Of a DNA stretch of 64,000 bases, positions 8,419-16,580 are shown in pieces. The first letter of the stretch is position 1. Each line of letters opens with the position of its first letter. A program made the position numbers and the translations under genes. Below the pieces are notes generated by a model. The model was given only the letters and a program-made list of their open reading frames with translations. It did not search any database and was not told the DNA's origin. Source of the stretch: Chloracidobacterium sp. (lineage in GTDB: Bacteria; Acidobacteriota; Blastocatellia; Chloracidobacteriales; Chloracidobacteriaceae); contig JANWUV010000003.1 of the NCBI GenBank assembly GCA_025057975.1, positions 186,001 through 250,000 of the forward strand, given 5' to 3'.

Positions 8419-8832
8419 ATGAGTGCAAACACTCTCAAGCGCATTGAGCTTGAAATTCCAATTGCGCATGACCAGGAGCTTGAAGCCGCCAAGGTCGCAG
8501 AGCAACTGGCGGAGGAGATGCAGCTTGGCCCTGACTGCGTAGCTGAAGTCAAACTGGCGGTAGTCGAGGGGATCATCAATGCTTTTGAACATAGCGGCAG
8601 CCAGATTCCGAAGGTGCGCGTGGAATTCGCCGTCCATGATGAAGAGCTTGAGGTTGTCGTGCAGGACTTCGGACAAGGTTTTGACCCATCTGCTCGGCCC
8701 GCCGTGCGGCCGCTCCAAAAACGCGGCTATGGACGCCTGCTGATGGAAAGTCTGATGGATGAGGTGACGTACTTTACAGGTCCCCAAGGAACGCGACTCG
8801 TGATGAAGAAACGGCGTCCGAAGTGCGCCTGA
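8419..8832 (+). CDS. anti-sigma factor serine kinase (RsbW/SpoIIAB-type HATPase)
   Basis: A 137-residue GHKL ATPase. The N-box is E50-G-I-I-N54 followed by AFEHS. The G1 box is D83-F-G-Q-G-F, and the G2 region is KRGYGRLLM. This is the small stand-alone kinase class that binds a sigma factor or output partner and phosphorylates a STAS antagonist. The antagonist and phosphatase genes follow immediately, completing a partner-switching module. No sigma factor gene is next to it, so the output target cannot be read from this window. Confidence 0.9.
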   Translation: MSANTLKRIELEIPIAHDQELEAAKVAEQLAEEMQLGPDCVAEVKLAVVEGIINAFEHSGSQIPKVRVEFAVHDEELEVVVQDFGQGFDPSARPAVRPLQKRGYGRLLMESLMDEVTYFTGPQGTRLVMKKRRPKCA

Positions 8833-8846
8833 GTTGACTGAAGGTC

Positions 8847-8869
8847 GTAAGCAGCCGGCGTCGGCTTAC
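8847..8869. repeat. small dyad between kinase and STAS genes
   Basis: GTAAGC at 8847-8852 pairs with GCTTAC at 8864-8869, and the GC-rich interior is itself partly symmetrical. It may moderate transcript levels between the two genes. No T-run follows. Confidence 0.35.
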
Positions 8870-8941
8870 AGGCGGCGGACAACAGAGGCGTGATTACAAA
8901 ACAAGGGCTGGAGGGTGACCGGCGCGTTCACCGGCGATGCC

Positions 8942-9286
8942 ATGAGTAACGAAGTCTTCAAAGTGACCAGTCGTCAGGCTGGCAACGCGATTGTGATTGC
9001 TGTCGAAGGCTACATCAACAACTTGGCCGGCGAGAAAATTCTAGACGAGTTCAATCGCCGAACCGCCGAGGGCCATCGGCGGTTTGTGCTCAATCTCGAA
9101 AAGACTCAACTGGTCAACAGCATCGGCGTCTCGATTCTGATTGAAATGATTGAGAAGGCGCAGGAACTCAATGGCTCTATCGCTTTTTGCTGCCTGTTGC
9201 CGATCATCGCCAAGACTTTCAAAATCATGGGTCTGACGCAGTACGCCCAAGTTTACGAAACGGAAGCTGAAGCGCTCGCCGGTTAG
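8942..9286 (+). CDS. STAS-domain anti-sigma factor antagonist (RsbV/SpoIIAA-like)
   Basis: A 114-residue single STAS domain that should bind the upstream kinase when unphosphorylated. The conserved D-S-[S/T]-G turn reads N59-S60-I61-G62 here, so one of the two usual hydroxyl residues is replaced by isoleucine while one serine stays. Start chosen at the ATG at 8942 (MSNEVFKV) rather than nine codons upstream. It lies about 110 bases after the kinase gene and 60 bases before the phosphatase start. Confidence 0.9.
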   Translation: MSNEVFKVTSRQAGNAIVIAVEGYINNLAGEKILDEFNRRTAEGHRRFVLNLEKTQLVNSIGVSILIEMIEKAQELNGSIAFCCLLPIIAKTFKIMGLTQYAQVYETEAEALAG

Positions 9287-9345
9287 TGGTTGGATCCGCC
9301 GGAGACTTGCAATGGCGTGACTCTTGTTTGTCAGGGAAGTTCACC

Positions 9346-11148
9346 ATGTCGCCGCCCTCCACTGCTACGCCCGTTTCATCGGCCGCCATTAGCGAAGAAC
9401 GTATTGAACGCCTGCTCTACAGTCTGTCGGCGTTGGCCGACATCGGCGAAGCGACGACGGCCGGCGGCAGCTTTGAAACGACGGCGCGTGAGTTGCTCCA
9501 CTTGATTCTGGGAACGCTGGCGACCTCGAAAGGCGCTATTTTGCTGTATGACGCCGCCTCAGAGCAGCTTCGGCCGATTGTCACGCGCGGCATGGAGCCG
9601 CCCGCGGTTGTTCCCCTGCCGTCCGCTGCCGCCGAGCGGTTGCGGGTGTACCCTAAGCCGCTTGACCTACTCACCAAAGATCATCCCCTAGCTGACCAGA
9701 CTGCCACCGATCTCGCCGCTTTGGCGGCCTTGCCATCTCGCCTGTGGATGCCCCTTGTAGTAGGAGGCCGGTTGGTTGGCGTCCTTTGCCTCGGCGACAA
9801 ATTTGGGCGGGGAGATTACACGTCGGACGACCTACAGTTGTTGGCCACAATGGCCCAGCATGCCTCACTGGCGCTTTACAACTTTCAAATCATCGGTGAA
9901 CTGCGTGAAGCCAACTTCCGGCTCAAACGGAAGGTCTTGGAAATGCAATCGCTCTACGATGTCGGCTTGGCGATCGGGGCGTTGCACGAACTTGATCCGA
10001 TGGCGAGTGAAATCATCAAGCGGGCGGTGATGCTGCTCGACGCCAGTGAAGGCGCGTTGTTTTCCCTTGAAAAGGGCGGACTGCGGGTGGCGGCCTCGTT
10101 TGGCATGGACGCCGAGTATCCGCCTAAAACGCTGCTTGCTCTAGAACAGGTGCAGCCGCGCGAAATCCACGAAGTTGTGATTGCGACCCAGCGTGGATGT
10201 CGGCTGAATCGGCGGGAACATGGGGGCGACAAAAACTACGCCATCCTGCCGCTCATCGTCAGCGAGCAGGTTGTCGGCGCGCTGATGGTTTGTGACAAAC
10301 AGACCAGAGACGGCTACGCGCCCTTTACTGAAGAGGACGAACAGTTTTTGCTGGCGCTGGCGACGCAGGCGGCGATTGCAATCGAAAACGCCCGGCTGCA
10401 CCAGGAAGCTATCGAAAAGGAACGCATCGAGAAGGAACTTGAGGTGGCGGCGGCTATCCAGCGCCGCATTCTCCCGGACAGTTCTCCCGTCCTTGACGCC
10501 GTTGAAACCATCGGTGTGAACCTCTCCTGCCGTCAGGTCGGCGGCGACTACTACGACTACATTCGGTTTGATGAGCCAAAACTGGGACTGGTGATCGCCG
10601 ATGTCTCGGGCAAAGGCACGCCCGCCGCGCTGCTGGTCTCCACGTTGCAGGCCAGTTTCCGCGCGCTGGTTGAAAGCTACGACCTGGCGGAAACGGTGAC
10701 GCGCCTCAACAAGGTCATCTACAAGGCGTCCCCGTCGTACAACTACATCACGTTTTTCTACGGCGTTCTCGATCTGGAGACCCGGCTCTTTCGTTCCATC
10801 AACGCCGGCCACAACGACCCGCTTCTGTATCGGCCGCGCACTGGCGAATGGGTGCGGTTCGCCGGCGGCGGCTTCTGCTTGGGGATGTTCGATTGGGGCG
10901 CTTACGAAGTGCAGGAAACCCAGCTTGAGCCGGGTGATGTGTTGTTCCTCTACACGGACGGGGTGACGGAATCCATCAATGCGCAGGGTGAAGAGTTCGG
11001 CGAACACCGCGTGCGGGAGTTGTTAGCGCAGTACGCCCACTTGCCGGTCTCCGAGCTTTCAGCTCAACTGTCGGCCGCCATTCGGGATTTTGTCGGCGAC
11101 GCCCCACAACACGACGACCTGACGTATGTGATCGCGCGGGTGAAGTGA
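9346..11148 (+). CDS. GAF-domain PP2C-type phosphatase (RsbU/SpoIIE family)
   Basis: A 600-residue phosphatase expected to dephosphorylate the neighbouring STAS protein. Two GAF sensor domains (about residues 15-190 and 205-365) are linked by coiled-coil helices. A SpoIIE/PP2C domain follows, with AAIQRRILPD, GGDYYDYI, IADVSGKGTPAALL, INAGHNDPLLY and LFLYTDGVTES; the last two hold metal-binding acidic residues. The ATG at 9346 follows a GGAAG motif and was preferred to the in-frame ATG 20 codons upstream. The GAF domains suggest that a small molecule or redox signal controls the switch. No transmembrane segment is seen. Confidence 0.92.
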   Translation: MSPPSTATPVSSAAISEERIERLLYSLSALADIGEATTAGGSFETTARELLHLILGTLATSKGAILLYDAASEQLRPIVTRGMEPPAVVPLPSAAAERLRVYPKPLDLLTKDHPLADQTATDLAALAALPSRLWMPLVVGGRLVGVLCLGDKFGRGDYTSDDLQLLATMAQHASLALYNFQIIGELREANFRLKRKVLEMQSLYDVGLAIGALHELDPMASEIIKRAVMLLDASEGALFSLEKGGLRVAASFGMDAEYPPKTLLALEQVQPREIHEVVIATQRGCRLNRREHGGDKNYAILPLIVSEQVVGALMVCDKQTRDGYAPFTEEDEQFLLALATQAAIAIENARLHQEAIEKERIEKELEVAAAIQRRILPDSSPVLDAVETIGVNLSCRQVGGDYYDYIRFDEPKLGLVIADVSGKGTPAALLVSTLQASFRALVESYDLAETVTRLNKVIYKASPSYNYITFFYGVLDLETRLFRSINAGHNDPLLYRPRTGEWVRFAGGGFCLGMFDWGAYEVQETQLEPGDVLFLYTDGVTESINAQGEEFGEHRVRELLAQYAHLPVSELSAQLSAAIRDFVGDAPQHDDLTYVIARVK

Positions 11149-11182
11149 ACCGTTCCGGCGGTTGGGAAGGGAAGAGGTTCGT

Positions 11183-13036
11183 ATGCATAGCCTGTTTCAG
11201 ATGAGGCATCGGCTGTTTTACGCCGGTGTGGTGTTGCTTGTCATCGCCGGCGCACTCGTCGTCGCCGCCAACCGCCGCGCGAACGCTGATGATGGTTTGG
11301 CGCTTGCACGCATCATGCCGAAAGGCGCGCTGGCCTACGTCCAAGCGCGCGACTTCAGCGATCTGTTTGCGCGTTGGCGGAAATCGCAGGTTCACGACCG
11401 CTACTATGCAAGCGACAGCTACCGCGCCTTTCGCCGGTCGCGGCTGTGGGCCAAGCTTAACGAGCGCCTCAACGAGTTTGAGACGGGCGTCGGCCTCACG
11501 CTGACCGAGGACGTGATTGCACAAATGGCCGGCAAGGCGACGGCCGTCGCTCTGTACGATATGGGCAAGCTGGAGTTGGCGTTCATCACCGAACTGTCGG
11601 CGGCGCAGGCGGCGGCGACGCCGCTTCTAGCCCGCAAGGCGACATTTGAGGTTCGAACCACGCCGGGCGGGCAGGCTTATCTCGTCCGGGAGTTGGCGAC
11701 GGACGGCGGCCGGCTGCGGCAGGGGCTTTGTGTGGCGACGCCGCCCGGTAAGCTGATCGTGACCACGACGGAAGCCTTGATGCAGCGCGCACTGGACAAC
11801 TTAGGCGGCCGGAGCGGCGACGACCTTCTGACGACGATGGCCCCCACGCTGGCCATTGCCGACGGTTTCACGCCCCACGATTTGACGCTCTGGACGGACC
11901 TCCCCCGCCTCCGCAAGCAAGTGTATTTTAGCTACTACTGGATTCACGGCGCGGCGGCGACCGACCTAGACGGGATCGAAGCCACCCTAGCGGATGTTGA
12001 GTTTACAGGCGACGGTGTACAGGAACGCCGCTGGTCGTTGACAGCCGGACGGCCTGTGCCGGCGGCCTTCACCGCGCAGTCGCAACCAATGGTGGAGCGC
12101 CTGCTGGACGCAGCTCCTTTCGCCGTGGTTGAAACCCTTCAGAACGACGCGCCGGAACGCGCGGCGCGGTTGGCGGCGCAGGCAGTACTCCCGCCGCTGC
12201 GCCTGATGATAGCCACCAAACAGCTACGCCTGCGAGACATCGAGGACATCGCCGGTGACGCCGCCAAGCGGGGACGTTATCAGCGTCTCGACGCGCGTTT
12301 TGACCGCGATCTGGACGACCCAAACGCGCCGGTGACGACTGCCGGGAAGCGTCCGGTCTCTTCTTCGCCGCTGACCGACCCGTTGGAGACGGAACTGGCC
12401 AATCTGTTTCGCGCCGCACAGCCGACATATCTGGCGCGACTTGGCGAGACCGTGGCCGAAGGCGGTTCGCCGTTTGTCGCTTTTGAGCGGGCGGTCGCCA
12501 TTCGGTGCGCGCGTCCGTTCGACGCTAAAGCGTACGAGGCAGCAATAGCGCGCGCCGTTGGGCGGCGTTTCTTCATCGCTGGGACGATGCCGTCTTTTGA
12601 GTGGCAAACTCTGTCGAGTGGCGTGACGACGCTGCGCGTCGGAGCGTCGCTTGAACGCTGCGGCGCGTACTTTGTCAGCGATGATCTTGTTGTGATCGCC
12701 CGTTCCGCCGCCTATGCGGAGCAACTCAAGGCGCGGTTGACGGCGGCGGGACAGCCAGATAGACCGGCGTACAACCCTTCCGCCTACCGGCAGGCTGTCG
12801 TTCGCCTGCGCGCTCTCGCGCCGGGTTATCGGCAGGTTGTCCGCATGATCGGCTCCGCCGGCGTTTCAGGTCTGACGCCGCTTGAGGAAGACGCGGTGGA
12901 TGAGCCAGTCGCCTTCTTGGAACAGAACATCCTCTCACTGCTGACCGTTGTGGAGCAGTTCGACACCGTTACCATCGAGTCGGCGGCTGGCGAAGGGCGT
13001 TTGTTTGAGCGTGTGCGCTACGAGTTTATCCGCTGA
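11183..13036 (+). CDS. exported DUF3352-like protein
   Basis: A 617-residue protein with an N-terminal membrane anchor or signal (LFYAGVVLLVIAGALVVAANRR). It has the DUF3352 layout: LARIMPKGALAYVQARDFSDL near the start, repeated units on 'the fraction of a total held by one object', and a domain duplication. VGLTLTEDVIAQMAGKATAVAL corresponds to the family's 'G-L-...D-I...L-G-...A-V-A' block. Function of the family is unknown. The ATG at 11183 sits 6 bases after GGGAAGAGG, a good ribosome-binding site. It follows the phosphatase gene closely and may be in the same unit. Confidence 0.75.
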   Translation: MHSLFQMRHRLFYAGVVLLVIAGALVVAANRRANADDGLALARIMPKGALAYVQARDFSDLFARWRKSQVHDRYYASDSYRAFRRSRLWAKLNERLNEFETGVGLTLTEDVIAQMAGKATAVALYDMGKLELAFITELSAAQAAATPLLARKATFEVRTTPGGQAYLVRELATDGGRLRQGLCVATPPGKLIVTTTEALMQRALDNLGGRSGDDLLTTMAPTLAIADGFTPHDLTLWTDLPRLRKQVYFSYYWIHGAAATDLDGIEATLADVEFTGDGVQERRWSLTAGRPVPAAFTAQSQPMVERLLDAAPFAVVETLQNDAPERAARLAAQAVLPPLRLMIATKQLRLRDIEDIAGDAAKRGRYQRLDARFDRDLDDPNAPVTTAGKRPVSSSPLTDPLETELANLFRAAQPTYLARLGETVAEGGSPFVAFERAVAIRCARPFDAKAYEAAIARAVGRRFFIAGTMPSFEWQTLSSGVTTLRVGASLERCGAYFVSDDLVVIARSAAYAEQLKARLTAAGQPDRPAYNPSAYRQAVVRLRALAPGYRQVVRMIGSAGVSGLTPLEEDAVDEPVAFLEQNILSLLTVVEQFDTVTIESAAGEGRLFERVRYEFIR

Positions 13037-13191
13037 CAACCTCTGGCGGAGGAGAGATACGCTGTCGGAAGCCAGTTGTGTCGAGCGATGGGCAAGCCAA
13101 TGACCAAAGCCTTGCGTCGGCGGGCGGCGTCCGAACTTCCGCTTATGGTTTAGGGATGGGGTTAGGCGGGTTTTGGCGCAGGCTTCCACAT

Positions 13192-13809
13192 ATGAACACT
13201 TGCCGTCCTTTGGGGCGTTTTGGGAGCTTGGGTATGCCCTGTCTAGCTCACGCCGGTTTCACTACTGTCGCACGTTGCGCCGTCTATATCGCCTTCCTAT
13301 TGGGCAGCCTTGGTTGGCCGCTTACTTTGACCGCCGGGCAGCGCGTCAAGCCAGGCGGCGCGTCACGCTCCGTCGTAGACTACTTCCTCGCCATTCCAGA
13401 CCAATACCTGCCGGAACCATCCCGTACGCGCCGCCGCGAACTCCTCCGCCCTGAACATGTCACCGTCCGCGACGAGCGCAATGGCTACCTGCAAGTCGCA
13501 GGCGACGGCGCGCGTCCCACCGTCACCATCGCCAAGTTTCGGAAAACCGATGGGACGTTTCTTGTCGTGATGACGGCGGATTATGAACTGGGATCAGTCT
13601 GCCACGCCTTCGACGACCGGAACGGACAACTCGTGGACGTATCACGCGCCGTTATTCCCGACTACGCCGAATGCCGGGACTTTGAGGCGGACGACTGCCG
13701 CATCTACGACTTGCCGCGCTACGGCACAACCATCATCGTCAAGGATGGCCAGAATCGCCGGCGTTATGCGCTCCGCTGGCGCGGCGACCGCTTTGAACGC
13801 GCGCCGTAA
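13192..13809 (+). CDS. secreted protein of unknown function
   Basis: A 205-residue protein with a hydrophobic export signal (VARCAVYIAFLLGSLGWPLTL) ending near TAGQR. The mature part has VVDYFLAIPDQYLP, an ARPTVTIAKFRKTDGTFLVVM strand pair and a late cysteine-containing segment (YAECRDFEADDCRIYDL). It ends in two beta strands, GTTIIVKDGQ and RRYALRW. I recognise no catalytic motif. Start is uncertain: ATG 13192 is listed, and ATG 13234 (MPCLAHAG) would also leave the signal intact. Confidence 0.6.
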   Translation: MNTCRPLGRFGSLGMPCLAHAGFTTVARCAVYIAFLLGSLGWPLTLTAGQRVKPGGASRSVVDYFLAIPDQYLPEPSRTRRRELLRPEHVTVRDERNGYLQVAGDGARPTVTIAKFRKTDGTFLVVMTADYELGSVCHAFDDRNGQLVDVSRAVIPDYAECRDFEADDCRIYDLPRYGTTIIVKDGQNRRRYALRWRGDRFERAP

Positions 13810-13969
13810 CCTTATTTCATGTCCCGCACTCCCCCCTCCGTTCCGGGAGGTCGCCGGCGTGCGTGGCAGCGCCGGTATGCGCCAAGCTCACCGGCTCGCA
13901 GGCGGCTCTAGGGTTAAATCATAGGGATAAGACGGTTGTACGCCTGAAGCGTCATCCGTCTTCGGCGAC

Positions 13970-14278
13970 CTACGTCTTCGGCGGTCGGTGAAGGTCTCCG
14001 AAACGGCGCAGCCACGCCAGCCAATCGCGCCGCCGGCGCCGCCAGCGCGTCAACCGACTCTGTCGACGCTGATACTCAGCCTTGTAGTCAAGTTTCCTAG
14101 CGAAGATGCGCGCCGCCAGTTCCAATCCCGTCAGGTCAAGCGTTGCCAACGCCGCGCGTTCTTCCGGAGTGAGGCCGAACGTCGCAGCGACGGCTTCCGG
14201 CGCGGCCAAGAATCGCTCCCGAAAAGCTTCATCGGCGTAAAGCCGCGCCAGAAAGGCTTCAAACTGTGGGGACGACAT
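13970..14278 (-). CDS. small helical partner protein of the MNIO enzyme
   Basis: A 102-residue protein whose ATG at 14278 lies inside the last codons of the MNIO gene, a 20-base overlap, so the two are translationally coupled. The N-terminal half is helical and acidic/aromatic (FEAFLARLYADEAFRERFL, then FGLTPEERAALATLDLTG). That pattern recalls the short helical domains of Nif11/LigA-like and NHLP-type leader families. The C-terminal half is strongly basic (RRQSRLTRWRRRRRDW). MNIO enzymes usually need a small partner protein that binds the substrate leader, and this gene is positioned for that job. No cysteine is present, so it is unlikely to be the modified substrate. Role inferred from position only. 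Confidence 0.7.
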   Translation of the reverse strand: MSSPQFEAFLARLYADEAFRERFLAAPEAVAATFGLTPEERAALATLDLTGLELAARIFARKLDYKAEYQRRQSRLTRWRRRRRDWLAWLRRFGDLHRPPKT

Positions 14279-15161
14279 CGGTTTCCACCCAACGCGCTGC
14301 ACGTCCCCGCGCCAGCGCCGCCCGCGCGGCGTCAAGCTCGGCGAGCAACTCATCAAAAACCGGGTAGTCGCCGTCGCGTTCCAAAATGACGACCAACGGC
14401 TGCGGCGCACGACGGGCGACTTCCTCCAACAAATCAAACACCGGCGGCGGTGTGGCGTGGCGGTGGTCGTCAAGCAGGCGGCGGCCCGGGAAGCGCGTCG
14501 CCTGCACCCATTTGCCGCCGGCGAGGTGGATGCAGCCGACGCGCTCAATCGGCAGTTCAGCGATCACCTCACGCGGGTCAAAATCGAAGTTGCAACCGTT
14601 GGCGTAGAGATTGTGCAGGTCAAGCAGCAGATCATTTTCCGTCGCCGCCAGAACGCCTCGCAGCCAAGCGGCTTCGTCCATCCGACTGCCGGGCGGCTCG
14701 ATGATGGTTGAAATGTTCTCCACGAGCGGCGCACAGCCGACAATCGTCCGCGCCTTCGCCAGATTGCGTGCTGCGCCCTCAATTGTCGCCTCCGTACGGG
14801 GCGGCGCCGCCAGATGACCAATTTCCACGCCGCCGCCGCGTACAAAGGCCAGGTGTTCTGACCAAAACCACGGCTCCACGTCTTCGATGAGGCGCGCCAT
14901 GTGGTCAAGGCGAACGACATCCACCGGTGCAGTCGAGGCCATCCCCAACGACACGCCGTGCAGGGCAAGCGGAACCTGCCGCCCAAGCCAGCGGAGCGCC
15001 CGCCGGTCACGCGCCGGCGCGTCGAAATAGTCATCGGCGATGACTTCGACAACCTCAATGCGGTCAAGGTGGGCCAAGATGTCGGCGGCCAGCGGCGCAC
15101 GCCATCCCAGACCCACGCGGTCGGTCCTTAGTCGCTTCATTGCCGGTATCGGTGGATTCAT
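14259..15161 (-). CDS. MNIO-family (DUF692) multinuclear iron oxidative enzyme
   Basis: A 300-residue TIM-barrel enzyme of the DUF692 family, whose characterised members (MbnB, TglH, ChrH) oxidatively rearrange cysteines in peptides. All the family blocks are present. Numbering from ATG 15161, they are VGLGWR (16-21), EVIADDYF (39-46), H68 in LHGVS, SEHLAF (101-106), VENIST (147-152) and LDLHNLYANGCNFDFD (180-195). The last two are CIHLAGG with H212 and ILERDGDYP (259-267). The conserved His, Glu, Asp and Asn residues needed for iron binding all appear intact. A start at 15140 (MKRLRTDR) is equally possible. The gene begins 19 bases after the Cys-tailed membrane protein and overlaps the small partner gene. 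Confidence 0.93.
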   Translation of the reverse strand: MNPPIPAMKRLRTDRVGLGWRAPLAADILAHLDRIEVVEVIADDYFDAPARDRRALRWLGRQVPLALHGVSLGMASTAPVDVVRLDHMARLIEDVEPWFWSEHLAFVRGGGVEIGHLAAPPRTEATIEGAARNLAKARTIVGCAPLVENISTIIEPPGSRMDEAAWLRGVLAATENDLLLDLHNLYANGCNFDFDPREVIAELPIERVGCIHLAGGKWVQATRFPGRRLLDDHRHATPPPVFDLLEEVARRAPQPLVVILERDGDYPVFDELLAELDAARAALARGRAARWVETDVVPTV

Positions 15162-15180
15162 CGCCACAGCGAGGGCGTCA

Positions 15181-16224
15181 TTAGCTGCAACCGCCGCCGC
15201 AGCCGCCGCCGTCACCGCCGCCGTCGCCACCGCTGCTGCAACTGCTGCCACAGGCGCTGCCGCACGAAGAACCGATGGACACCCCGGCGCGGAAGGTTTC
15301 CCGCACTTCCGGGAAAACGTCCGACGGCAGCGCCGCGACGCCGTAAACGCCGGCCACCAACGCAATCTGACTGGTCGCGCCTCTGGCTTTGAGGTCGGCG
15401 GCGTTGGCGCGCAAGCCGTCAAAGAGCGACGCCAGCGATTCTACGACGCGGTCGCCCAAGCGGGTGCGGTACTCTCCGCCGAACGTCACCGCCCAGCCGG
15501 CGGCCGCCAGCATAATGATGAGCGTAAAGCCGATGTTGTAGTGTCCGCCCAAGACGGCGACGGTGATTCTGGTAACGCCGACGACAAGAATGAACAGCAG
15601 GGCAAGGGTGGCGCGCACTCTGCGTCGCTTTTGCTGCGCGGTCGAAGGGAAGAAACCAAGCGCCGTCAGCTCGTTTTTGTAAATGTCGTCCACCCGCATC
15701 TTGAGACCGCCGGTTTTGAACATCTCCTCCGCCTTGTGCGGTACCATGAAGAAGTCCAAGACCGCTCGTTCAATCGGGAACTTGGCGGTACTCGGATCAC
15801 CTTCGGGCAGCGCCGTCGCTAGCTTCGGCTCCGCCCTACCTGAATTTTCATCTCGAATCAGCAACAGTCGCCCCTGCTCCATCAGCACCGCCGCCGCAAC
15901 GCGCAGGGCTTCGTTGGCGCGCCCCCGGAGGTACGCCAGACGGTAGGGGTCTGAAGTGTCAAGCTTCGGCAGTTCGCCAACCGGCTCGGAAATGACCCGC
16001 AACAGGTAAAGCGTCCCAATGACGCCCGCGCAAGACAGGAGATACGCCCAGAGGAAGTCGTACTTAGGCAGGGCAATCACGACGTACGTGAAACAGACCA
16101 GCAGCGTCGTCCATACGACGCCAAACAGCAGCGGAACCCAAGCGTGGCTCTCAGGGTGCGGTGACGGGGTTGAAAACTTCGGTGTGTACTGTCCTGTTGG
16201 TGCGCTGACCGGATACGAACTCAT
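15181..16224 (-). CDS. TIGR04222-type membrane protein with Cys/Gly-rich C-terminal tail
   Basis: A 347-residue protein with transmembrane helices near residues 31-52 and 57-77. It then has the TIGR04222 signature (SDPYRLAYLRGRANEALR, about residues 91-108) and a second hydrophobic pair near 207-245. The last 30 residues form a low-complexity tail: SSCGSACGSSC, then aspartate/glycine repeats, then CGGGCS. It holds five cysteines. The ATG at 16224 is fixed by GGGAGG seven bases upstream. It is the first gene of a three-gene leftward operon with the MNIO enzyme and its small partner. I infer that the tail is what the MNIO enzyme modifies. A plain structural or metal-binding tail is the alternative. 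Confidence 0.85.
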   Translation of the reverse strand: MSSYPVSAPTGQYTPKFSTPSPHPESHAWVPLLFGVVWTTLLVCFTYVVIALPKYDFLWAYLLSCAGVIGTLYLLRVISEPVGELPKLDTSDPYRLAYLRGRANEALRVAAAVLMEQGRLLLIRDENSGRAEPKLATALPEGDPSTAKFPIERAVLDFFMVPHKAEEMFKTGGLKMRVDDIYKNELTALGFFPSTAQQKRRRVRATLALLFILVVGVTRITVAVLGGHYNIGFTLIIMLAAAGWAVTFGGEYRTRLGDRVVESLASLFDGLRANAADLKARGATSQIALVAGVYGVAALPSDVFPEVRETFRAGVSIGSSCGSACGSSCSSGGDGGGDGGGCGGGCS

Positions 16225-16580
16225 AGGCGGACCTCCCGGCACTAAGCCTAGCGGTGAGAAATGGGTTGGATTGACTGATTGCTAGTTCCGTGACCTCGTT
16301 TCGATACGTAAGGCTTGGTCAAATTTGTGCGCCGTTGAATCCGAGCGTGTTACTCCCTCTGTACGCAGATGGTGTAAAGGGGTTGTTTAATGTCCCCGAA
16401 CTGTCAAAAATTTCCGGTTTCCATTCCAAGGTCGGCGACGCGCGCCCGGATGTGGGAACACGGACCTAGGGTTCTTCTGCAGGGGCGGCGGATGGTCGTC
16501 TCAGGTAAGTCTGACCACTTTTCATCTCGTGGACAAACACGATACCCTACAAGGACCGTCGCCGTTGCGGATGGCGTCCT
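16225..16580. other. divergent intergenic region between the MNIO operon and lon
   Basis: About 350 bases without a recognisable gene, separating leftward and rightward operons, so it should carry both promoters. A weak rightward candidate is TTTTCA at 16519-16524 with GATACC at 16541-16546 (16-base spacer). No clear leftward element was found. Confidence 0.4.

Noticed and set aside
9945-11524. Long minus-strand frames opposite the phosphatase gene
   Set aside because: Low-information Arg/Val-rich shadows of the PP2C gene in another frame.
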